Assembly (NCBI GenBank): GCA_035576005.1
Contig: DATLXH010000034.1
Coordinates: 1 to 15,947 of the forward strand
Direction: 5' to 3'
DNA length: 15,947 nucleotides
Origin: DATLXH01 sp035576005
Lineage (GTDB): Bacteria; Acidobacteriota; Thermoanaerobaculia; Gp7-AA8
In this document: positions 1-6,643 of the stretch, piece by piece
Layout of the letters: each line of letters begins with the position of its first letter
How positions within the stretch are numbered: the first letter of the stretch is position 1
Program-made: the position numbers and the translations under genes
The notes under the pieces: model-generated
What the model saw: the letters and a program-made list of their open reading frames with translations, nothing else
What the model was told of the DNA's origin: nothing
The model's database searches: none

Positions 1-40
1 AAAACAGCCCTACCGATCACTCGAAGCCGCCGTGACACTT

Positions 41-59
41 CGCTGTCTCCTCGACAGCG
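41..59. terminator. Short perfect hairpin, possible terminator of an upstream gene
   Basis: A 7-bp perfect stem (41-47 with 53-59, CGCTGTC/GACAGCG) closes a 5-nt loop and is followed by an AT-rich TTATAAGATCGTT. No T-run follows, so this could be a weak terminator for a gene left of the window or simply a palindrome. No coding region is recognised between 1 and 134. Confidence 0.25.
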
Positions 60-134
60 TTATAAGATCGTTCCCAAATGGTCTAATCACAATCTTCAAA
101 GCGCACCGCTGCTCGTTCTACCACGCAGGCTCCT

Positions 135-316
135 AGCCCGCATTTCTCACAGACCTTCGCCGCGAGACGACGGATAGCGGCCTGTCTCGTTCGTTGCACG
201 GCAATTTCGCTCCTCGACATAGTGTCGACTATGCCTTCGTCGCAAAATCGCCGTGCGCCTCGCATCCAAGCCACTCTCCGCCGTCTCACGACAAAGGTCT
301 ATGAGAAATGCGGGCT
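135..316. repeat. 182-bp inverted-repeat element, copy 1 of a dispersed family
   Basis: The two halves, 135-222 and 229-316, are imperfect reverse complements of each other about an exact centre at 225/226 (CATAG...CTATG). The outer 14 bases (agcccgcatttctc / gagaaatgcgggct) match perfectly and no net gap is needed over 88 bases per arm. The left arm from 139 to 184 is identical over 46 bases to the reverse complement of 10269-10314, so this is one family present at least twice in the window. It has no transposase gene, which fits a REP-like or MITE-like non-autonomous element. A transcript through it could fold into one long hairpin. I saw no clear target-site duplication. Confidence 0.85.
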
Positions 317-539
317 ACTCGGCTCTTTGGAAACGATCATCTCTGGCTTACGGCGCCCCGCCCGGTTATCCTCTGACATCTTGAGCGAGCCTGAATACCT
401 GATCTGCCTTTCGTGTGAGACGCCTTGCTATTCATTCGACTATTCGGAAGGTGGAACGCTCACGGCCGCCATATGTGCAGCGTGTGGCAACGACGATCCC
501 GCGGAGTTCATGACGGAAACGGAGTTCGACGAGCAATAA
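231..539 (+). CDS. Small Cys-rich (zinc-ribbon-like) hypothetical protein, N-terminus supplied by a repeat
   Basis: This is a 102-residue reading frame from ATG 231; a GTG at 222 is also in frame. Residues 1 to about 29 are translated from the right arm of the inverted-repeat element and are probably not ancestral protein. The remainder looks like real coding sequence: it is acidic and carries two CxxC pairs, C59/C62 (plus C66) and C82/C85, spaced as in a small zinc ribbon. In-frame TTG codons at 327 and 381 are alternative starts; the one at 381 would give a protein of about 52 residues that keeps all the cysteines. No good Shine-Dalgarno precedes any of these starts. The function is unknown. 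Either the gene has captured the repeat as its 5' end, or the repeat has displaced the original start. Confidence 0.45.
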   Translation: MPSSQNRRAPRIQATLRRLTTKVYEKCGLLGSLETIISGLRRPARLSSDILSEPEYLICLSCETPCYSFDYSEGGTLTAAICAACGNDDPAEFMTETEFDEQ

Positions 540-644
540 CGGAAGAGCTGATCGTGCTCCTCTGGTCATCCCGATCGGATGCACGTCAAACGTGCGGTGC
601 TTGAGAGAAGGGACGAGGTGACACCGACAATCCGCAACTAAACC

Positions 645-1268
645 ATGAAAACTACCCCCATCATCATCGGAATCGCCGGCGGCACCGGGTCGGGAAAAAC
701 CACGGTTGCTCGTGCGATCTACGACCGCGTCGGATCGGATCGAATCGAGTGGATCTCGCATGACTCGTATTACCGGGAGTTCAGCGGACTGGGAGCGAGT
801 GAACATCATCACATCAACTTCGACCATCCCGACTCACTCGAGACCGAGCTGCTCGTCCGGCATCTTGATGCTCTGATGCGCGGGGCGGCCGTAGAGATCC
901 CGATCTATGACTTCACCTCTCACAGCCGTAAGGATGAGACGCATCGGGTGCAGCCAAAAGGGGTAATGATCGTCGAAGGGATTCTGGTCCTCGCCGAAAT
1001 CGAGTTGCGAAAACGAATCGACATCAAGCTATTTGTCGACACGCCCCCCGACATCCGGTTCATGCGACGGCTCATGCGCGATATCAAAACCCGAGGTCGC
1101 AGCCTCGAGTCGGTTGTCGAACAATATCTGACGACCGTGAGGCCGATGCATGAGGAGTTCGTGGAGCCGTCCAAGAGGTACGCCGACCTGATCATTCCGG
1201 AGGGGGGCGAGAACCAGGTGGCGCTCGACGCGATTCTGGCGCGGGTCGAACAACTGCTCGCATCCTGA
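645..1268 (+). CDS. udk: Uridine kinase
   Basis: The 207-residue product phosphorylates uridine and cytidine to UMP and CMP with ATP or GTP, in cytoplasmic pyrimidine salvage. The P-loop GGTGSGKT is at residues 12-19. The family signatures follow: HDSYY at 39-43, NFDHPDSLE at 58-66 (substrate site) and YDFTSHSR at 88-95. VEGIL at 110-114 carries the acidic Walker-B-type residue, and an Arg-rich lid (RRLMRDIKTRGR) follows. The length is normal for the family (about 205-215). ATG 645 is chosen because the P-loop then sits at the usual distance from the N-terminus; no strong ribosome binding site is visible just upstream. It stands alone, with 105 bp before it and 217 bp before rpsU. Confidence in the family is very high. 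Confidence 0.96.
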   Translation: MKTTPIIIGIAGGTGSGKTTVARAIYDRVGSDRIEWISHDSYYREFSGLGASEHHHINFDHPDSLETELLVRHLDALMRGAAVEIPIYDFTSHSRKDETHRVQPKGVMIVEGILVLAEIELRKRIDIKLFVDTPPDIRFMRRLMRDIKTRGRSLESVVEQYLTTVRPMHEEFVEPSKRYADLIIPEGGENQVALDAILARVEQLLAS

Positions 1269-1399
1269 AGTTATTAGAGACCCTAAACCTGCCTAAGTGC
1301 AATGACTGCAGCCGGTTGAGTAATATTACGGATCGCCGGAATTCAGCAGGGAGCGCTACCGTTTGGACGCCTCGCACCTGACGTCCGTAGTTAGACTCA

Positions 1400-1428
1400 T
1401 TGACCGGTTCCCTAACGGAGCCTAAGAT
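1400..1428 (+). promoter_or_regulatory. Sigma-70-type promoter candidate for rpsU
   Basis: TTGACC (1400-1405), a 17-bp spacer and TAAGAT (1423-1428) give a near-consensus promoter whose predicted start is near 1435. The resulting leader of about 50 nt contains a short hairpin, CCTCC-TACGC-GGAGG (1436-1450), ahead of the rpsU ribosome binding site. A promoter here would let S21 be expressed independently of udk. Confidence 0.5.
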
Positions 1429-1485
1429 GAACCTTCCTCCTACGCGGAGGGTGACCTTATTCAAGAAAGGGGGGGATTTCACCGG

Positions 1486-1692
1486 ATGCCTCTCGTACAC
1501 GTCAAAGAAGACGAAACATTCGAGAACGCACTACGCCGCTTCAAGAGAAAATGTGAGAAGTCAGGCATTCTCTCCGAACTGAAGAAACGGCAACATTACG
1601 AAAAGCCGAGCACGAAACGGAAACGGAAAGCGATTGCTGCACGGAAGAAAGTGCTTCGAAAACTTGCCGAGGAACGCCGCGCTGGCACTTAG
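1486..1692 (+). CDS. rpsU: 30S ribosomal protein S21
   Basis: The 68-residue basic protein has the S21 pattern: MPLVHVKEDETFENALRRF at the start, KRKCEKSGIL in the middle, and a Lys/Arg-rich tail (KRKRKAIAARKKVLRK). S21 binds the 30S platform near the 3' end of 16S rRNA and helps translation initiation. A purine-rich ribosome binding region with seven consecutive G (1469-1475) lies about 10 nt before the ATG. A candidate promoter lies upstream and a strong terminator directly downstream, so it may be mostly a monocistronic unit. It still heads the rpsU-dnaG-rpoD cluster typical of many bacteria, here interrupted by mutS2. Confidence 0.96.
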   Translation: MPLVHVKEDETFENALRRFKRKCEKSGILSELKKRQHYEKPSTKRKRKAIAARKKVLRKLAEERRAGT

Positions 1693-1714
1693 TCGCATGA
1701 AATGGACTTGAACG

Positions 1715-1741
1715 AAAGGGAGGAGAAATCCTCCCTTTTTT
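1715..1741 (+). terminator. Rho-independent terminator after rpsU
   Basis: A perfect 10-bp stem (1715-1724 with 1729-1738) is capped by a GAAA tetraloop and runs into a six-T tract (1736-1741). It lies 23 bp after the rpsU stop codon. It would separate most rpsU transcription from mutS2 and the rest of the cluster. Confidence 0.88.
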
Positions 1742-1796
1742 CATTTGGGACAAGACCCTCTTGACGGTTCTCAGTCCCGATGAATGTCAGGACAGA

Positions 1797-1892
1797 CACT
1801 CTTGTCTGTCGGTGGTCCTCTCATCCAGGTTTGGAGGTGCGCCGACAGACAAGAGTGCCAGTCCCACAACAGACGACAATGTCTGTCCCACA
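1797..1892. repeat. Hairpin-forming intergenic repeat between rpsU and mutS2
   Basis: A 16-bp perfect stem pairs cactcttgtctgtcgg (1797-1812) with its complement at 1842-1857, and an extra CCTC/GAGG pairing (1817-1820, 1834-1837) lies inside the loop. Immediately after are two direct copies of gtcccaca (1861-1868 and 1885-1892) that enclose a second small hairpin, ACAGAC/GTCTGT (1869-1874, 1881-1886). No gene is plausible here. It looks like a REP-type repeat unit, and similar motifs are familiar to me from other genomes of this kind, though I cannot search for them. Confidence 0.7.
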
Positions 1893-1935
1893 CCGGAAGG
1901 TTCTTCCGGGCGAGCACGTTGCACGAACCTGAACG

Positions 1936-4305
1936 ATGACGCTCCACCCACTCGACTCGCTCGAATTTCACCGCGTCCTTTCCCTGATCTCACTCGAAGC
2001 GAAAAGCGATATCGGTCAGGAGATTCTGTCCCGTCGCCGTCCCCTCGACTCGATCGAGGAGTGTGAACGCGGCCAGGCTCTGCTGGCCGAGATGCGCGCC
2101 TTCTACCTCAGGGAAGGCCTGCTCCCATTATCAGGTCTGGCTGATCTCACACCACTGCTGCGCGGCGAGACAGCACTCGATCTCCCCGACTCCTGGAATG
2201 TGCTTCGTGCCGTCCGCGCGACCCAGGCCGTTCGCGAGACGTTTCTCCGCTCGACGTACCCCTATCCCCGCCTGACGTCGATCGCCGAGGCGATTGATGA
2301 CCTTGGCGACGTGATATCGGCCGTGAGCAAATTCTTCACGAGGGACGGAAAGATCCGAGAGGATGCCTCAGCCGAACTTCGTTCAATCCGAACGAAAGTC
2401 CAGTCGCGCCGCAGCGCAATTCAGAAGACGCTGAGCGAGCTGATGAATCGCGAATCGTCGGCGATCCAGGAACCACTCATCACCATTCGCGGCGATCGCT
2501 ATTGCGTCCCGGTCCGGACGGACTCGCGGTCATCGATCCCCGGGATTCTCCACGAACGCTCCGGCTCAGGCAGCACGCTTTTCGTCGAGCCGATGCCTGT
2601 CATCGAGCTCAACAATGATCTCGCCGAGCTCCTCATGCGCGAACGTGAAGAGCTTGCACGCATTGCGCGATTCATTGCGCAGACTCTGCTCAGCTCAGCC
2701 GATTCGATCCTCCACTCGATCCAGAGCGCCGGCGAGCTTGATGCCATTCAGGCCTGCGGAGTCGTTGGAGAGACGCTGGAGGCAGTGCGTCCGCATTTCA
2801 CTCTCGGCCGGGAGCTCGTGCTTGTAGAAGCCCGCCATCCCCTGCTTGATGAACGACTCGCCTCGATGCGGGCTACGGCATTCGGTGAGACAGAGGACCC
2901 ACGCAAAGTGGTGCCTGTCTCCTTCACGATCAACGACGAGAAGCCCGCACTGGTCATCAGCGGACCAAACGCGGGGGGAAAGACCATCACCCTGAAAACT
3001 GCGGGACTCGTCATCGCGATGGCAATGAGCGGCCTTCCGGTCCCGGCTGGCGAGGGGACGCTCATACCCGTGGTCGACGCCCTCCACGTGCTGATCGGTG
3101 ACGATCAGAACGTGCTCGAGCATCTATCGACATTCTCGAGTTACCTGGTTCGTTTGAAAGAGGTTCTCGCCTCAGTCAGCTCACGCTCTCTGGTTCTTCT
3201 CGATGAGCTCGGCTCGGGGACCGACCCCGAAGAAGGTGCTGCGCTTGCTGCTGCCACGATCGAGCATCTGTTCGCGGCAGGATGTCTGCTGGTTGCGACC
3301 ACTCACCTTTCTTCGGTGAAGAGCTTCGCAGTCGGCGACGCCCGCGTCGAGAACGCGTCGATGGAATTCGATTCTGCATCGGGGCGCCCGTCGTTCCGTA
3401 TGATTCAAGGTGTCCCGGGACGCAGTCGCGCAATCGAGGTAGCGGAAATCATCGGGCTTCCAGCTGCAGTGATCGCGTCAGCCAGAGAAAAGCTGGGCAA
3501 CCAATACCTCGAGACCGATAGTCTCATCGCCGATCTGCAAGCGAAGAACCTTTCTCTATCGAAACAGCAGGAGACAATCGACGCGCTCCAGCTCGAGCTC
3601 GAGTCGCAGCGGACGAGTCTGGAGGCCGCAACGATCCGGATAACATCCGAGCGACAGAAACTTGCTGCAGCAAACCGCGGGCAGATGGATCAGCTGAGGG
3701 ATGCGGTGTCTCGCAATCTTCAGAACGAACTGCGCCGGCTCAAAGAAATCGATAAGAAAGAGCGCGGCCTGACACGACCGGAGAAACTGTTCGAGATGAT
3801 CACGAAACCTCTCGAAGCACTTTCTTCCGACGAGCCTTCCGGGCCGGTCTCGGTTGGACAGAAAGTCGAGCATCGATCGTTGAAGTTGAAAGGTGAGCTC
3901 GTTGCGATCTATGGTCGTAAAGGGACTCTAAAGGTTGGCGGGCGCACGATTGAGGTTGAGGTGAAGGATCTGATCCCAGTCGTGACGGCTCTAGCAGCGC
4001 CGGCAAAGAAGGTAAACCTGCCGCGACCAGTTCCTGCGTCCGACGATGGCGAGGCGGAGATTTCAGCGGAGTTGAACCTGGTCGGCCAGCGAGTGGAGGA
4101 AGCGCTCGAGGAATCGGATAAGTTTCTCGACAAGTCCCTGCTCCAGGGGAAAGGTGCCGTCCGCCTCATTCATGGCTTCGGCACCGGAGCTCTTCGAAAA
4201 GCAATCCGTGAGCATCTGCGGAGACATCCCGGAGTCAAGTCCTACCGCGCCGGCGATGAGCGCGAGGGGGGCGATGGGGCTACGGTGGCGATTCTCGATG
4301 TGTAA
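1936..4305 (+). CDS. mutS2: MutS2 (Smr-domain MutS family ATPase/endonuclease)
   Basis: The 789-residue protein has the MutS2 layout: a MutS core/lever region (about 1-320), an ABC-type ATPase with Walker A GPNAGGKT (343-350) and Walker B LLDE (421-424), a charged coiled-coil stretch (about 505-630) and a C-terminal Smr nuclease domain (about 710-789). The Smr motif HGFGTG is intact at 746-751. The N-terminal mismatch-recognition domain of MutS1 is absent, as in the family. MutS2 proteins have been linked to suppression of recombination and, in Bacillus, to rescue of collided ribosomes. The usual LDLRG-type motif at the start of Smr reads LNLVG (713-717). ATG 1936 fits the family N-terminus (TLxxLEFxxVL) although the ribosome binding site is weak. 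Its position between rpsU and dnaG is unusual. Confidence 0.95.
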   Translation: MTLHPLDSLEFHRVLSLISLEAKSDIGQEILSRRRPLDSIEECERGQALLAEMRAFYLREGLLPLSGLADLTPLLRGETALDLPDSWNVLRAVRATQAVRETFLRSTYPYPRLTSIAEAIDDLGDVISAVSKFFTRDGKIREDASAELRSIRTKVQSRRSAIQKTLSELMNRESSAIQEPLITIRGDRYCVPVRTDSRSSIPGILHERSGSGSTLFVEPMPVIELNNDLAELLMREREELARIARFIAQTLLSSADSILHSIQSAGELDAIQACGVVGETLEAVRPHFTLGRELVLVEARHPLLDERLASMRATAFGETEDPRKVVPVSFTINDEKPALVISGPNAGGKTITLKTAGLVIAMAMSGLPVPAGEGTLIPVVDALHVLIGDDQNVLEHLSTFSSYLVRLKEVLASVSSRSLVLLDELGSGTDPEEGAALAAATIEHLFAAGCLLVATTHLSSVKSFAVGDARVENASMEFDSASGRPSFRMIQGVPGRSRAIEVAEIIGLPAAVIASAREKLGNQYLETDSLIADLQAKNLSLSKQQETIDALQLELESQRTSLEAATIRITSERQKLAAANRGQMDQLRDAVSRNLQNELRRLKEIDKKERGLTRPEKLFEMITKPLEALSSDEPSGPVSVGQKVEHRSLKLKGELVAIYGRKGTLKVGGRTIEVEVKDLIPVVTALAAPAKKVNLPRPVPASDDGEAEISAELNLVGQRVEEALEESDKFLDKSLLQGKGAVRLIHGFGTGALRKAIREHLRRHPGVKSYRAGDEREGGDGATVAILDV

Positions 4306-4466
4306 GGGTGAGCCATTCAAGGACGGTGTTCCCGCATCGCCGGGTGAATCGTCTCTTTGCAACAGAGTACAAGCCTGCGAGATCCCTCGCCCCTCCCACA
4401 CGCCCACCCAGGCTCGGGATGACACCGGCTCACTGTCCGACATCGTTGAGCCGCGAAGCGGCGTAT

Positions 4467-4650
4467 CCCTCTCCCCGGGGAGAGGGAAGCGAGCGAAGCG
4501 AAGCAGGGAGAGGAGCGTCAAAGTCTCGCCACTCCTTCGAAAAAGGCGAGGTCTTCGTATCTCTCGCGGCCCCTCTCCCGGTCGCTTACGCGACCACCCT
4601 CTCCCCGCCGGGGAGAGGGATTCGCCCCCTTCGGGGACGCGAGTCCCGCC
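4467..4650. repeat. Long dispersed repeat, copy A (mutS2-dnaG spacer)
   Basis: The 424-bp spacer 4306-4729 holds no credible gene. Its core at 4479-4650 matches the reverse complement of 15778-15947 at roughly 94 percent by eye, with more than 70 consecutive identical bases. It is built of nested palindromes: a perfect 20-bp ccctctccccggggagaggg at 4467-4486, GGTCGCTTACGCGACC (4580-4595) and CCCTCTCCCC-GCC-GGGGAGAGGG (4597-4619). The 70 bases after it (4655-4725) are an AT-richer run of short CATTCA/TCAAC-like repeats before dnaG. No promoter or ribosome binding site stands out. Confidence 0.85.
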
Positions 4651-4729
4651 TCCTACATTCACCATTCATTACTCAACACTTACCATTCAACGTTCAACGT
4701 CCTGCGTCCTGCATTCGCATTGAGCGCCC

Positions 4730-6478
4730 ATGGCCTTCGTTGATCTAAACGACGCAGTGATCTCGCGAGTCCGCGAATCGGCCGACATCGTCGAGTTCAT
4801 CAATCAGGTCACCCCTCTCAAGCAGGCAGGGAAAAGTCACAAGGGACTCTGTCCGTTTCATCGGGAGAAGACTCCCTCCTTCCATGTCGACAAGGACAAA
4901 GGGCTCTTCTACTGCTTCGGTTGCGGCACCGGGGGTGACGTCTTCAAGTTCCTCACTCTCTCGGAAAAATTCACCTTCCCTGAGGCCGTGGAGCATGTGG
5001 CGCATCGGCTCGGCATTGAGCTGCCGACAAAAAAGCAAAGCGGACGCGAGGGTCAAAAAGACGATCTGCTCGAGCTGCTTGCCGATGCAGAAGAGGCTTA
5101 CAAGCAGGCAATCAACTGGTCTCCGAATGTCGCCGAGACGTATCTCAGAGAGCGAGGGGTCTCGAAGGAAATCGTGGAGACGTATGGCTTCGGCTACGCC
5201 CCGGACTCCTGGGACTACCTGCTCACGCGGCTCGGAGGCAAGTACGGAACCAGCAAGCTGGAGGCCGCAGGATTGGTCCTGCCGAAAAAAACCGGCAGCG
5301 GCTTCTACGACCGATTTCGAAATCGATTGATGGTACCGATCCGCTCCGAGAGCTCGACCGTGATCGGTTTCGGAGGTCGATCTCTCGACGGCAGCGACCC
5401 GAAGTACCTCAACTCCCCCGAGTCCTCGGTATTCAACAAGTCGCACCTTCTCTACAACCTCAATCGCGCGAAAGACAAGATGCGAAAGATGGAGCGTGCG
5501 ATTCTCGTCGAGGGGTACTTCGACGCAATCACGCTCGATCATGCCGGCATACCCGGAGTAGTCGCGTCGATGGGTACCTCGCTGACCCCGGGACAAGCAT
5601 CCATTCTCAGAAAATACGCGCCGCGCGTGGTGATCTCGTATGACGGCGATGATGCAGGACGTGCGGCAGCTTTGAGAGCTGCCCCGATCCTCTACTCCTC
5701 CGGACTGGCCGTGGACATCATTGATGTTGGCCGAGGCGAGGATCCTGACACGCTCGTACGCAGCGGAGGGAGCGACCGCTACCTCGAGGTCCTGGCAAGC
5801 GCGAAGGACGCGATTTCGTTCGCGCTCAATGAGATTGCACCGAACCCGTCATCCCTGACTTCACGAGAGCGTGGTGTGGCTGTCGATGCTCTGATGCCGC
5901 TCGTATCGTCGATCACGGATCCTGTAACGAGGAATGATTCCGCCCAACGGATCGCAGACGCTTTCGGGCTGCAGTTCGAGACTGTCTGGTCAAGAGTCCG
6001 GAGCCGCGGACCGAGAGGAACGGAAAAAGTAGTTCAGTCGCCGATCTCGACGGGAGAGAAGCGGGTGCTTCGTCTCCTGCTACACCCTGGCACCGCGCCG
6101 GTGGTGATTGAAGGAATGCAGGCCGAGTACTTTGAGGATCCGTCGTGTCGCGTAATTTTCTCGGCCGTCTGCGAGTTAGCGAAGAGAGGTCAGCAAATCG
6201 GGTTTCATGAGCTGGCTTCGCAGTTACGGGGGGATCAGGAGCTGACGCTACTCTCCGAGCTGGCACTCTGGGATGAGGATGATCAGGCGCAACCCTCTGA
6301 AGAGCTCTACCACATGCGCGCACGTTTCACGGAGCGCAGACTGAGCGAAATCCAGCAGGAGATCCAGCAAGTGACCCGTGCAGGTGACAGCGAACGAGAG
6401 CGATCACTTGATGCCGAAAAGCACCGACTCCTGAGGGAGAAGATGGAACTCTCCCGCAGCCGTAGCCATTTGAAATAA
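4730..6478 (+). CDS. dnaG: DNA primase
   Basis: This 582-residue protein makes RNA primers at the replication fork together with the DnaB helicase. The N-terminal zinc-binding CHC2 domain is intact: C41, H44, C62 and C65 (CPFH...CFGC). The catalytic core and TOPRIM domain follow, with VEGYFD at 260-265 (catalytic E261) and DGDDAG at 305-310 carrying the metal-binding aspartates. A C-terminal helical helicase-interaction region (about 440-582) ends in a highly charged helix. Length and order are normal for bacterial primase. ATG 4730 places the zinc motif at the usual distance; the upstream ribosome binding site is weak (GAGCG). It is followed by rpoD after 165 bp, the standard pairing. Confidence 0.97.
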   Translation: MAFVDLNDAVISRVRESADIVEFINQVTPLKQAGKSHKGLCPFHREKTPSFHVDKDKGLFYCFGCGTGGDVFKFLTLSEKFTFPEAVEHVAHRLGIELPTKKQSGREGQKDDLLELLADAEEAYKQAINWSPNVAETYLRERGVSKEIVETYGFGYAPDSWDYLLTRLGGKYGTSKLEAAGLVLPKKTGSGFYDRFRNRLMVPIRSESSTVIGFGGRSLDGSDPKYLNSPESSVFNKSHLLYNLNRAKDKMRKMERAILVEGYFDAITLDHAGIPGVVASMGTSLTPGQASILRKYAPRVVISYDGDDAGRAAALRAAPILYSSGLAVDIIDVGRGEDPDTLVRSGGSDRYLEVLASAKDAISFALNEIAPNPSSLTSRERGVAVDALMPLVSSITDPVTRNDSAQRIADAFGLQFETVWSRVRSRGPRGTEKVVQSPISTGEKRVLRLLLHPGTAPVVIEGMQAEYFEDPSCRVIFSAVCELAKRGQQIGFHELASQLRGDQELTLLSELALWDEDDQAQPSEELYHMRARFTERRLSEIQQEIQQVTRAGDSERERSLDAEKHRLLREKMELSRSRSHLK

Positions 6479-6626
6479 TTGGTGTCCTCCATTGATTACT
6501 CAACTGTCCCCTGAAATGCGACTGGCGAGCAACCGTACCGGAGCTGCCGGCAGGAAGGGGTGCGAAGTGTGATCGGACGAGCCTGAGCAGTCAGAGACAG
6601 CGGTGTGGCCACCGAACCCTGTAAAT

Positions 6627-6632
6627 AAGGAG
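6627..6632 (+). promoter_or_regulatory. Shine-Dalgarno that decides the rpoD start
   Basis: AAGGAG at 6627-6632 lies 11 nt before ATG 6644. The longer frame beginning at GTG 6632 would overlap this site, so ATG 6644 is the better start. Confidence 0.7.
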
Positions 6633-6643
6633 TGAAATCACGA

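Noticed and set aside
135..316. Palindrome considered as a bidirectional terminator or structured RNA gene
   Set aside because: A second copy exists elsewhere with a different interior and there is no T-tract; a mobile or REP-like repeat explains it better.
1861..1935. Regulatory leader for mutS2
   Set aside because: The visible hairpins belong to a repeat unit, and there is no clear promoter or ribosome binding site to support a specific control element.
4655..4725. Short CATTCA/TCAAC direct repeats that might suggest a CRISPR-like or iteron array
   Set aside because: Units are under 10 bases, irregular and without constant spacers; no cas genes or origin features nearby.
4154..4748. Overlapping frames at the mutS2 3' end and spacer
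   Set aside because: They are translations of the dispersed GC-rich repeat and low-complexity DNA, not conserved protein.
4745..5596. Long minus-strand open frame opposite dnaG
   Set aside because: It lies fully over a clearly recognised primase and gives a composition-biased protein with no family features; a frame shadow in GC-rich DNA.
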